Notes under the pieces: generated by a model | Told to the model about the DNA's origin: nothing | The model's input: the letters and a program-made list of their open reading frames with translations, nothing else | Databases searched by the model: none | Shown: piece after piece, positions 1-7,076 of the stretch | Position numbering within the stretch: position 1 is the stretch's first letter | Layout of the letters: each line of letters starts with the position of its first letter | Made by a program: the position numbers and the translations under genes | Source of the DNA: Sphingomonas aurea | GTDB lineage: Bacteria > Pseudomonadota > Alphaproteobacteria > Sphingomonadales > Sphingomonadaceae | DNA length: 64,000 nucleotides | Assembly: GCF_030678875.1 (NCBI RefSeq) | Contig: NZ_JAUUDS010000002.1 | Coordinates: forward strand, 62,001-126,000 | Reading direction: 5' to 3'

Positions 1-187
1 AAACGCCGTGCAGCGCCACCGGATAACGCGCTCGGACATCGCGCAGGATGCGCCGCGGCTGCCCGCCGTCCACCATGAAGTTCTCGGAGATCACCTCGAG
101 GAAGTCGACCGCGACGCGGTGCTCGAGGAACTCGGCATAATGGGGCCTGCGCAGACCGAGTCCGAAGCCGGCGAACGGGGGGATCAT
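1..187 (-). CDS. bufB: BufB, DUF692/MNIO iron enzyme (N-terminal 62 codons, partial)
   Basis: Multinuclear non-heme iron oxidase that, in characterised bufferin systems, modifies cysteines of the BufA precursor together with BufC. Only the N-terminus is present; the gene runs off the left edge. The visible protein begins [20 protein letters not shown] and continues with [10 protein letters not shown] and ends in ALHGV. The family's GLGLR-x2-HY, E-x2-x-EN and LHGV signatures are all recognisable, and these carry iron ligands in the family. An AAAAAGGAGG Shine-Dalgarno precedes the ATG at 187. It lies 59 nt downstream of the bufferin gene bufA2 on the same strand with a strong hairpin between them, which is the usual bufABCD order. 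The partner bufC would lie outside the window. Confidence 0.85.
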   Translation of the reverse strand, partial: MIPPFAGFGLGLRRPHYAEFLEHRVAVDFLEVISENFMVDGGQPRRILRDVRARYPVALHGV

Positions 188-212
188 GACTGCCTCCTTT
201 TTCACGAAGAGC

Positions 213-238
213 GGCCCGGCGGATCAGTCCGCCGGGCC
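213..238 (-). terminator. Strong hairpin between bufA2 and bufB
   Basis: Perfect 11-bp inverted repeat: GGCCCGGCGGA, a 4-nt TCAG loop, then TCCGCCGGGCC. It sits in the 59-nt gap between precursor and modification enzyme. No T-tract follows on either strand, so it is more likely a leaky terminator or mRNA-stabilising stem that lowers bufB relative to bufA2 than a full terminator. The structure is seen; its role is inferred. Confidence 0.6.
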
Positions 239-246
239 GGCCACGG

Positions 247-522
247 TCACTTCTGCTCGGTCAGGCTGCCGCCCTGGGCCTTGCACGCCTTGGCGCTCAA
301 CTCCTTGAAGCCGTGGCCCTTGCACTCGTTCTGGCCCCTGCACTCGTTGGCTGCGGTCTTGCAGTCCGAGGTGCCCTTGCACGTGTTGATGCCGTAGCAG
401 TGGACGATCTTCCCGGCCTTGGCGCCCTGCGCGACGGCCGCGCTCGGTGCCGATGCTGCCGCCACGGCGACGATCGCGGCGGTGGTGGCCAGGCTCAGGC
501 TGGTGCGGACGGTGGTGTTCAT
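247..522 (-). CDS. bufA2: BufA2-type bufferin precursor (periplasmic RiPP metallophore)
   Basis: Ninety-one-residue secreted cysteine-rich peptide. Residues 1-32 form a Sec signal peptide (NTTVR, hydrophobic core, cleavage after AVA). The mature part carries six cysteines at 42, 48, 54, 61, 67 and 80, in the CYGINTCKG, SDCK and ECRGQNECKG arrangement typical of BufA2 bufferins. In characterised family members such cysteines are converted to thiooxazole-type heterocycles by BufB/BufC, and the product sequesters copper in the periplasm. It is the first gene of a leftward operon ahead of bufB, behind its own sigma-F-type promoter at 567-592. Recognition is by cysteine spacing and gene order; which cysteines are modified cannot be seen. 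Confidence 0.85.
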   Translation of the reverse strand: MNTTVRTSLSLATTAAIVAVAAASAPSAAVAQGAKAGKIVHCYGINTCKGTSDCKTAANECRGQNECKGHGFKELSAKACKAQGGSLTEQK

Positions 523-566
523 GTCGATCTACTCCGAGGGGAATTGGTGCCCATTGGCTCCCCTAG

Positions 567-592
567 TTCGCCGCTCGCCAGATGACGGTTAC
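567..592 (-). promoter_or_regulatory. Sigma-F-type promoter of bufA2
   Basis: On the minus strand GTAACC (592-587) is followed by exactly 16 nt and CGAA (570-567), about 45 nt upstream of the bufA2 ATG. This matches the Caulobacter SigF -35/-10 pattern as I recall it. The same spacing recurs in front of sigF and bufA1. Confidence 0.75.
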
Positions 593-710
593 ACGTCCAT
601 GACCGATTCTCGCGCCCGAATGCCCGAAAGCGGCGGGACAGCAGGTTCGCCCGCTTCCGCATCCATCGTCGGTGGCGAGGACCGCGTTCCGGACCCATCC
701 ACGCCACGGC

Positions 711-1352
711 TTACCAGCGCAGCAACCGGGGGCCGAGCACCGAGCCCAACAGGGTGGCGAGCAGGATACCCAGCGAATACCAGGTCAGCACGAAGATGGC
801 GGACACCTCCGGGCAGTGCAGGCAGTAGACGCTCGCGGCGAAGGCACCGGCGGTGAACCCCGCCGCCGCGCCGGCCGCGCGCAGCCGCGTCGGGGCGAGA
901 CGGCGGAACGACCACAACAGGCCGCCGAAGATCGGAATGGCGAAGAGCAGTACCAGCCACGGGCACGCCATCCACGTTCGGCCCAGCCACATCGCCATCC
1001 AGTCCGACCGCGGCGTGTTCGCCAGCTCCAACAGGCCGACGACAGCGAGGAGCACGACGGGTATCGCGGTCAGCCAGAGCCCGCGCAGCCGATCGCTGTC
1101 GGGGCGGGCGAGCTGCACGGTCAGGGCGAGCGCGGCCGCGGAGAGCGAGAGCGTGTAGCCCCACTTGATCCAGTAGGAAGCCCGCTGGACCGCCGTGCCC
1201 AGATCGTCCCGCGGCCCGAGCCACAGGATCAGCAGCATCGCCGAGACGACCGCCCCCGCCGCAATCCCCAGACCCAAACGCCGTCCCACGGCCCCGCGCC
1301 GTACGGGACCGGCGTCCCGGGCGAGCCGGATGACAAGATCGTCGGTGGTCAT
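711..1352 (-). CDS. nrsF: NrsF-type membrane anti-sigma factor (DUF1109)
   Basis: Polytopic inner-membrane protein of 213 residues that is expected to hold SigF inactive until metal or redox stress. About six hydrophobic segments are visible (near 26-47, 62-82, 92-112, 126-146, 158-176 and 184-206). Cys130 and the YCLHC pair (Cys177/Cys180) match in position the two conserved cysteines needed for stress sensing in Caulobacter NrsF. The start overlaps the sigF stop by 4 nt (ATGA), so the two are translationally coupled in the usual sigF-nrsF order. Identity rests on length, topology, cysteine placement and partner gene. The direct signal (copper, chromate, oxidation) is not visible. Confidence 0.82.
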   Translation of the reverse strand: MTTDDLVIRLARDAGPVRRGAVGRRLGLGIAAGAVVSAMLLILWLGPRDDLGTAVQRASYWIKWGYTLSLSAAALALTVQLARPDSDRLRGLWLTAIPVVLLAVVGLLELANTPRSDWMAMWLGRTWMACPWLVLLFAIPIFGGLLWSFRRLAPTRLRAAGAAAGFTAGAFAASVYCLHCPEVSAIFVLTWYSLGILLATLLGSVLGPRLLRW

Positions 1353-1888
1353 CGGCGCGCTCCGTGAACCCGCGCCATCAGCGTCTTCAAGCCGCGATGT
1401 ACCGAGACCTTCACGTCCGACTCACCGATACCGCCCGCCTGCGCGGCCTCCGCGACACTCAGCCCCTGGAGGCGCGTCGCGCGGATCATCCGCGACTGCT
1501 TGTCGGGTAGCGTGGCGAGAAGCTCGTCCATGTCGATGCGGGCGGTCACGTCATCCTCGAAGCCCGCCGTCACCAGCTGATCCTCCAGTCCGTCCAGCGG
1601 CTGCAGGCGCGCGCCGCGGCGGAACTGATCGATCATCTTGTAGCGCGCGATCGCGAAGAGCCACGCGCCGAACGTACGGTCGCGGTCGTAGGTCGAACGC
1701 CGGGTATGCACGGCGATAAGGGTTTCCTGCACCAGATCCTCAACATCGTCGTCGGCGCCGCGCATGCGGCGTCGATAGAAACCCCGCAGGAGCGGGACGA
1801 GCCTATGCAGCAGCGTCGCATGGGCCGCGACGTCGCCGTCCAGCCCATCGACCATCAATCCGCGCAAGACTTCCTCGTCGATCCGCAT
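1349..1888 (-). CDS. sigF: ECF RNA polymerase sigma factor SigF
   Basis: A 179-residue extracytoplasmic-function sigma factor. Region 2 is visible around residues 20-95, with VEDLVQETLIAVH and FGAWLFAIARYKMIDQFRR. Region 4 spans about 120-175, including LPDKQSRMIRATRLQGLSVA and the helix-turn-helix ending in SVHRGLKTLM. It is followed by the overlapping anti-sigma gene nrsF. A GTAACC-N16-CGTA element 21-46 nt upstream suggests autoregulation. Both bufferin promoters in the window carry the same element, so the regulon of this sigma factor can largely be read from the sequence. It fits the SigF group that controls metal and oxidative stress genes in Caulobacter. Confidence 0.9.
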   Translation of the reverse strand: MRIDEEVLRGLMVDGLDGDVAAHATLLHRLVPLLRGFYRRRMRGADDDVEDLVQETLIAVHTRRSTYDRDRTFGAWLFAIARYKMIDQFRRGARLQPLDGLEDQLVTAGFEDDVTARIDMDELLATLPDKQSRMIRATRLQGLSVAEAAQAGGIGESDVKVSVHRGLKTLMARVHGARR

Positions 1889-1908
1889 CCCCGCTCCTCG
1901 CCTGTCGG

Positions 1909-1934
1909 TACGGCGCCGGCGGACACATGGTTAC
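1909..1934 (-). promoter_or_regulatory. Sigma-F-type promoter of sigF-nrsF
   Basis: On the minus strand GTAACC (1934-1929), a 16-nt spacer, then CGTA (1912-1909), ending 21 nt before the sigF ATG. It has one mismatch to CGAA in the -10. It implies positive autoregulation. Confidence 0.65.
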
Positions 1935-1983
1935 ACCGTAGCCCGATTATCTTTGCGCGATTATCTTTCCTGAGGGTCGCGAT

Positions 1984-2009
1984 GTAACGCCTCGCCCATC
2001 TTCCTCGAA
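1984..2009 (+). promoter_or_regulatory. Sigma-F-type promoter of bufA1
   Basis: GTAACG (1984-1989), a 16-nt spacer and CGAA (2006-2009), about 105 nt upstream of the bufA1 ATG. It has one mismatch in the -35. It shares the 225-nt divergent region with the sigF promoter and leaves a leader of roughly 95 nt. Confidence 0.65.
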
Positions 2010-2113
2010 CTGCCGGATGTGACACGGGCTTCCCGCCTCCTCCCCGGTCACCGCGCGGTCCGGTATCATCGGCCGGGCCGCGCGCCGAGGCACAGGATCT
2101 GAAGGACCTGAAC

Positions 2114-2386
2114 ATGCGCAACACTCACGCGGCCCTCGCGGCCAGCATCGCCATCGCCTCCGCCGCGCTCGCCGGTGGCGCCTCGGCGCAGCAGAAGCCC
2201 GCCATGGAGAAATGCTACGGCGTATCGCTTGCCGGCAAGAACGACTGCGCGGCCGGGCCCGGTACCAGCTGCGCCGGCACCTCCAAGGTGAACTATCAGG
2301 GCAATGCCTGGAAGCTCGTCAAGGCGGGTACCTGCACCGCGATCAAGACGCCCAAGGGCAACGGCTCCCTCGCGCCAAAGGCTTGA
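2114..2386 (+). CDS. bufA1: BufA1-type bufferin precursor (DUF2282)
   Basis: Ninety-residue secreted peptide with a signal sequence (residues 1-25, cleavage after ASA). The mature part has four cysteines at 34, 45, 53 and 74 in the DUF2282 pattern: [14 protein letters not shown], then SCAG, then KAGTC. This is the BufA1 class of bufferins, RiPP copper-binding peptides whose cysteines are modified by BufB/BufC. No bufB or bufC follows it here; the next gene is a DoxX protein. The modifying enzymes could therefore be supplied by the bufB that starts at 187 on the other strand. The gene lies behind a sigma-F-type promoter and diverges from sigF. Confidence 0.85.
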   Translation: MRNTHAALAASIAIASAALAGGASAQQKPAMEKCYGVSLAGKNDCAAGPGTSCAGTSKVNYQGNAWKLVKAGTCTAIKTPKGNGSLAPKA

Positions 2387-2395
2387 ACCCAGCGT

Positions 2396-2420
2396 GGCCG
2401 GAGCATCGCACGCTCCGGCC
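2396..2420 (+). terminator. Hairpin between bufA1 and doxX
   Basis: Inverted repeat GGCCGGAGC, a 7-nt loop, then GCTCCGGCC, starting 10 nt after the bufA1 stop and 21 nt before the doxX ATG. There is no T-tract. It is placed like the hairpin after bufA2, so it is probably a partial terminator or processing/stability stem. Confidence 0.55.
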
Positions 2421-2440
2421 GCAGCCACCGGAGCCGTTCC

Positions 2441-2950
2441 ATGATCCAAGCACTCGCGCTCTACGACCGCGCCACCCGCGCCGCGTCGATCCTCCTGCCC
2501 CGCTCGCTGCTGGTGCTGGTCGCCAGGCTCGGCATCGCCGGCATCTTCTTCCTGTCGGGCCGCACCAAGGTCGACGGCGTGTTCCACATCACCGACGGCG
2601 CTTATGAGCTGTTCCGTACCGAATATGTGCTGCCCTTCATCCCGCCCGACCTCGCAGCGGTTGCGGCCACGACAGCCGAGCATCTCTTCCCGGTGCTGCT
2701 GTTGGCGGGCCTTCTCACCCGGATATCGGCGCTGGCGCTGCTCGGCATGACGCTCGTCATCCAGCTATTCGTCTATCCCGATGCATGGTCCACGCATCTC
2801 GGCTGGGCGGCCATCCTGCTGCCGCTCGTCGCGCACGGCGGCGGCGCATGGTCGCTGGACGCTGTGGTCCGCCGCTCGCTGGGCGGCAGGAGCCGCGTCC
2901 TGCAGGATGCCGCCCGCGCCCCGGCTGATGAGACGAAGTCTTTCGCATGA
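2441..2950 (+). CDS. DoxX family membrane protein (BufD-like)
   Basis: A 169-residue integral membrane protein with four hydrophobic stretches (about 20-42, 68-90, 93-112 and 118-137). It has the DoxX hallmarks [18 protein letters not shown] near the N-terminus and [15 protein letters not shown] in the middle. DoxX proteins commonly form the last gene (bufD) of bufferin operons. Here it follows bufA1 after a hairpin and is probably on the same transcript. Its exact role is not established; quinone-linked or redox functions have been suggested for DoxX relatives. Confidence 0.8.
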   Translation: MIQALALYDRATRAASILLPRSLLVLVARLGIAGIFFLSGRTKVDGVFHITDGAYELFRTEYVLPFIPPDLAAVAATTAEHLFPVLLLAGLLTRISALALLGMTLVIQLFVYPDAWSTHLGWAAILLPLVAHGGGAWSLDAVVRRSLGGRSRVLQDAARAPADETKSFA

Positions 2951-2979
2951 CCGGCGGTGCCGTGCGCCGTGCGGGGCCT

Positions 2980-3663
2980 TCAGCGATCAGCAGCGACAGC
3001 GTCGGTCGACGCCGCCGGGCCGGGCAACAGGAGCGATAGCAACGCCGAGAGATCCCGCTTCGCACCCGACACGCTCAACATCTGCCCATCGCGCATGGAT
3101 CGCCATGCCTCCCAGCTCGAGATGACTTCCAAGTGGCGCAGCATCTCGGGCGATCCGTCGCAATCCGGTCCGAACATCGTGGCGATGTTCTGCCTCAACA
3201 GAAAGGCTGCTTCCGCCATGAGCTCATCGAGGTCGGGATTGCCCCGCGCCCGCGCAGCGTCGATGAAACACCGCACGGGCGTGACCAGCTCGTACACCGC
3301 TGCGCGATGCTCCACGAAAGCGTGCAGCCTCGCGCGCCGATCCCCTTGGGATGTCGGAAAGGGATGACGGTCCAGCATGCTCGCCCTCAACATGCGCGCC
3401 AGTTCCAGCTCCAGTGATTGGACGCCGTCGAAATAGCGGAACACGGTCGCGCGTCCGACGCCGGCACGCTTGGCCAACACCGCCGCGCTGGGAAGTGCGC
3501 CGGTCTCGCTGACCAGCTCGAAGATTGCCGCGGCGACGCGGCGCCGGCCATCGACCACCCGTGCGGAACGTCCGTCCAACACGCCCTTCCGCGCTGGCTC
3601 CCCGAATGTTTCGATACTATGAGTCTCGATAGTTAGGTCCCTTTCTCGGGCGGTGTTCTGCAC
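2980..3663 (-). CDS. TetR family transcriptional regulator
   Basis: Residues about 40-90 hold a TetR DNA-binding domain: RRRVAAAIFELVSETG, then LAKRAGVGRATVFRYFDG. The C-terminus is an alpha-helical ligand domain without strong resemblance to a named subfamily. It diverges from a CocE/NonD hydrolase gene and probably represses it. The longest frame starts at a GTG (3663) without a ribosome binding site. The first 27 codons cover an inverted repeat that looks like an operator, so translation may really start at the GTG/TTG pair at 3582/3579, which has a GGAAGG upstream. The ligand is unknown. Confidence 0.82.
   Translation of the reverse strand: MQNTARERDLTIETHSIETFGEPARKGVLDGRSARVVDGRRRVAAAIFELVSETGALPSAAVLAKRAGVGRATVFRYFDGVQSLELELARMLRASMLDRHPFPTSQGDRRARLHAFVEHRAAVYELVTPVRCFIDAARARGNPDLDELMAEAAFLLRQNIATMFGPDCDGSPEMLRHLEVISSWEAWRSMRDGQMLSVSGAKRDLSALLSLLLPGPAASTDAVAADR
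3616..3633. promoter_or_regulatory. Inverted repeat, candidate TetR operator
   Basis: ACTAT, an 8-nt spacer, then ATAGT, in an AT-richer stretch 62 nt upstream of the hydrolase ATG. The position suits a site for the adjacent TetR regulator. Confidence 0.4.
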
Positions 3664-3695
3664 AGCGGACGAGGCGCGGCCAAGAGGAGAATGCG

Positions 3696-5558
3696 ATGAT
3701 CCCGCTCAAGGAAGCTGCCGCCGTTCTACGCTCGGCCGGGCCTGTGCTGTGGCGAGCGTTGCGTAGCGGGCAGATCGTCCAGCCACAGTGCGTCCTGACG
3801 CAGCCCGACCCCGACATCCTCTGCGAATTCGATACCCCCGTCGTGCTGCCGGACGGCACGACGCTCCTGGCAAGCGTCTTCCGATCGAAGAAGGCCGCGC
3901 GCGAGGGGCGCCCCCTTCCCGTCATCATGTCCGCGCAACCCTATGACGCGAACATCCTGCCGGCGCGTGGCCGGACGCCGTTCGGCGGGCCGCCGCAGCA
4001 ATACCGCCTCTTTCCCCAAGCCTCGCCGCCGCGCTTCTCCACCTTGACGAGCTGGGAGGCGCCCGATCCGGATTTCTGGGTCAAGGCGGGATATGCCGTC
4101 GTGAACCTGAACCTGCCCGGCTATGGCGGAAGCGAGGGACCACCGTCCATCTTCTCGAACCACCAGTCGAAATGCTTCTACGAAGCGATCGAATGGGTCG
4201 CGCGCCAACCCTGGAGCAGTGGGGCCGTCGGCTTGAGCGGGGTCAGCTATCTCGCGATCAGCCAGTTCCACGTGGCCGCGTGCCGTCACTATGGTGGCCC
4301 GCCCCCGTCATTGAAGTGCATATCGCCGTGGGAGGGGATGACCGATCCCTACCGGGATTTCCACGAGCAGGGCGGGGTATCGGAACAGGACTTTCCGACC
4401 TTCTGGTGGCACAGCGAGGTCAAGGTCGCGCTGACCGGAAGCGAAGAGGATTTTATCCGCCACAACAGGCGCAAGCCGCAGGACTGGCATCACGATCATC
4501 CGCTCTACGACGCGTTCTGGGCCGAAATGGCCGCGCCGATCGACGACATCGACCTTCCCATGCTCGTCTGCGGTTCCTTCTCCGACCACAATCTCCACAG
4601 CGAGGGGTCGGTGCGTGCCTTCGTTCGCGCCAGGTCGGCCAGGAAATGGCTCTACACCCATCGCACCTCGAAATGGACCGCCTATTATTCCGACGAAGTC
4701 TCCGCTCTCATCAAGGAGTTCATGGACTGCTTCGTCAAAGGGGAGACCGGCAACGGATTCCTCGAACGACCGCCCGTCTTCCTGGAGGTGCGATCAAGTC
4801 GGGATGTGATCCACGAACGTCGCACGGAAAGCCAGTGGCCGCTCGAAGGAGTTCGGTATCGCAAGCTGTTCCCCGCGAACGGAACCTTGCGGTCCACCAT
4901 GGCCGAAACACCCGTCGAACTCAGCTATGACGGTCGGGGCGGCAGTCTCGCCTTCACCCACATATTCGAGCGCGATACCGAACTCACCGGCGAGATGAAG
5001 GCACGCCTGTGGGTCGAACTGCGGGACGGTTTCAGCGACGATGATAGGCGCGTCGGGGACATGACCGTCTTCGTGGCGCTGGACAAGCTCGACATCGATG
5101 GCCGCTCCGTCCGGTTCCACGGCTCCGCCGGAATGCAGGAGGACTGGATCACGAGAGGCCTGTGCCGCGTGTCCAGGCGTGAACTCGACCCTGAACGGTC
5201 CAAGCCCTGGCTCCCTGTCCTGACCGGCACCAGCGTCGATCCGCTCACCCCCGGCGAGATCGTCCCTATCGAGATCGCGCTGATGCCCAGCAGCACGCAC
5301 TTCGCTGCCGGTGAAGGGTTTCGCCTCGTCGTCTCTGCCAAGGAGATCGTCCCAACCTCTCCTTTCAGGAAAGACGTCCGCGATCACCGCGGAACGCACG
5401 TCCTCCACGTCGGCGGCAAGTACGACACGCATCTCCTGATCCCGGATGTGCCGCCGTTGATCGGTGTGGTGACCGATGTCGTCGAGGACATCTTCGAGCT
5501 TGGGGTCAACGCCTGGACAAGCGGCCCTGATAGTCAGCAAGTGGGAACAGCAGGTTGA
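3696..5558 (+). CDS. CocE/NonD family serine hydrolase
   Basis: A 620-residue protein of the cocaine esterase/X-Pro dipeptidyl-peptidase (S15-like) family. The alpha/beta-hydrolase domain is at about 40-330 and the C-terminal jelly-roll (PepX_C) domain at about 370-600. The nucleophile elbow reads GLSGVSYLA at 179-187, with Ser184 the likely nucleophile. LPGYGGSEG lies before it, and MLVCGSFSDHNLHSEGS carries the Asp and His regions of the triad (around 288-305). The expected substrate is an ester or amide, but the natural one cannot be read. It is probably controlled by the divergent TetR regulator. No signal peptide is seen, so it is cytoplasmic. Confidence 0.85.
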   Translation: MIPLKEAAAVLRSAGPVLWRALRSGQIVQPQCVLTQPDPDILCEFDTPVVLPDGTTLLASVFRSKKAAREGRPLPVIMSAQPYDANILPARGRTPFGGPPQQYRLFPQASPPRFSTLTSWEAPDPDFWVKAGYAVVNLNLPGYGGSEGPPSIFSNHQSKCFYEAIEWVARQPWSSGAVGLSGVSYLAISQFHVAACRHYGGPPPSLKCISPWEGMTDPYRDFHEQGGVSEQDFPTFWWHSEVKVALTGSEEDFIRHNRRKPQDWHHDHPLYDAFWAEMAAPIDDIDLPMLVCGSFSDHNLHSEGSVRAFVRARSARKWLYTHRTSKWTAYYSDEVSALIKEFMDCFVKGETGNGFLERPPVFLEVRSSRDVIHERRTESQWPLEGVRYRKLFPANGTLRSTMAETPVELSYDGRGGSLAFTHIFERDTELTGEMKARLWVELRDGFSDDDRRVGDMTVFVALDKLDIDGRSVRFHGSAGMQEDWITRGLCRVSRRELDPERSKPWLPVLTGTSVDPLTPGEIVPIEIALMPSSTHFAAGEGFRLVVSAKEIVPTSPFRKDVRDHRGTHVLHVGGKYDTHLLIPDVPPLIGVVTDVVEDIFELGVNAWTSGPDSQQVGTAG

Positions 5559-5602
5559 ACAGCGCCGCTAACATTCACCGCGTTCCGAAATAGTATGGCG
5601 TA

Positions 5603-6149
5603 ATGACGAGACTGGCCGATAATGGTCAGTCCGCGTTCGGATTTCCTCTCTACATCAGTGGCCCGTCGCCATGGCGGTTGTCGGCCTGCTGATCGATAAC
5701 AAGAGCGTGACGGACGCGATGAGCGACATCATCCAGGACTATCTCCTGGAATTGCTGGCCTTGATCGACGACGTCCTCAACCCGGTCCTGTTCCTCCTCA
5801 TGCCTTTGATGACGTGACCATCCCCGGAATCCGCGGCTGATCGCACTCGGCCTCGCTGCCGTCCCGCTGGTGCCGCTCGCCCGCAGGATCGCGGTTGTCG
5901 CGCCTCTTGCCATCCCACGACAAATCCTGTCGCTCGAACAGTTCGCGCTGCTGACGCTCATCTGGGGTGGCCTGCGGGGCGGCATTATGGTGGTGGTGGC
6001 CCTTGGCCTGCCGGGCGGGTCGGGCGCGTCCGATCGCGCTGGCGGCCACTTACATCGTTGTGCTGTTCTCCGTCATTGTGCAGGGCGGCACCATCGAGCG
6101 CGTACTGGCACGCGCCCGACGTCACAAACCCATGCAATTGGCGCTTTAA
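5603..6149 (+). pseudogene. Decayed CPA1 (NhaP-type) Na+/H+ antiporter 3' part
   Basis: Only the C-terminal third of a CPA1 antiporter can be pieced together, and it switches frame at least three times. The pieces are PLYISGP, then from 5671 VVGLLIDNKSVTDAMSDI and LNPVLFLLMPLM, then LILGLAAVP-like IALGLAAVPLVPLARR and LIWGGLRGGIMVVVALGLP, then LAATYIVVLFSVIVQGGTIE. Breaks fall near 5668, 5815 and 6020. The WGGLRG motif and the closing VQG-TIE segment are diagnostic for CPA1. The 5' part is missing. An intact but different CPA1 gene lies at 61053-62252. Confidence 0.75.
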
Positions 6150-6197
6150 TCGTTGGCGAAAGCATATCCTTGGCTCCGTCGGCATCGCATTTCTGAA

Positions 6198-7076
6198 ATG
6201 ACCGATGCGACCAGGAACGTACTGGCCAATGTCGCCGTCTGGCTTCGCCTCATGATGAGCACCGTGCGCGGCGCTTTGCTGGACGACTTCGGCATTGCTG
6301 CGAGTTCGATAGCCTTTGCCGCCTTCTTGGCACTGGTGCCGCTGATCGGGCTGATTGCAAGTGCCTACGGCATGATCGCCTCACCGGAGACGGTCTCCCG
6401 AAATATCGCGAGATTGGTCGCGATCCTGCCACCGGATGCGCAGCGAGTGGTCGCCCAGGGGTTGGCGACGAAGCTCGCCTTGCTGCGCGAGAACGTCGCT
6501 ACAACGGTCGTTGCGCTCGGAGTGACGCTATTCAGCGCACGGCGGGCGGGGCGATCGTTGCTGCACGGCATCAACCTTGCCTATCGTATCGAGCACGAAC
6601 GCAGCGGCGTCCGGCGACAGCTCGTCTCTACGTTGCTGGTGCTTGGCTGCGCAGCACTGCTGTTGACCGCGCTCATCTCGCTATCCGTGCTGGCATTCCT
6701 CCAGAGCTACGTCCCCGACGGCCTGCCGGGTGCGCGGCTGGTGTCGACCGTCATTCTATTCGGATCGTTGACGCTGGGGGCAGGCTTCGGCCTGATTGTC
6801 ACCTATCGCTATGCTCCGGCGTGTAAGCCGATCCCATGGCGCTGCGCCCTCCCCGGTACGATCGCCGGGGTGGTGATGTGGCTGTGCGCTACGTCGGTTT
6901 TCCGCGTCTACGTATCCCGCTTCGCCTCCTTCGACGATACCTATGGCTCGCTTGCTGCAGTGGTCGTTCTGATGCTCTGGCTGATGGTATCGGCCTGGGT
7001 CCTGCTGCTGGGCGCCCGACTGAACGCAGAGGCGATGCGATGGTCGGGCACCTCCATCATCGAAAGAGACGAATGA
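6198..7076 (+). CDS. YihY/virulence factor BrkB family membrane protein
   Basis: A 292-residue polytopic inner-membrane protein of the YihY family. About six hydrophobic segments are visible, including AASSIAFAAFLALVPLIGLI at the start of the domain. The family's C-terminal motif appears as FDDTYGSLAAVVVLMLWLMV, followed by a hydrophilic LNAEAMRW tail. Function in the family is not settled; a transport or envelope role is assumed. The ATG at 6198 is preferred to the TTG at 6153, which lies in the tail of the antiporter relic. It overlaps the next gene by 4 nt, so the two are co-translated. Confidence 0.8.
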   Translation: MTDATRNVLANVAVWLRLMMSTVRGALLDDFGIAASSIAFAAFLALVPLIGLIASAYGMIASPETVSRNIARLVAILPPDAQRVVAQGLATKLALLRENVATTVVALGVTLFSARRAGRSLLHGINLAYRIEHERSGVRRQLVSTLLVLGCAALLLTALISLSVLAFLQSYVPDGLPGARLVSTVILFGSLTLGAGFGLIVTYRYAPACKPIPWRCALPGTIAGVVMWLCATSVFRVYVSRFASFDDTYGSLAAVVVLMLWLMVSAWVLLLGARLNAEAMRWSGTSIIERDE

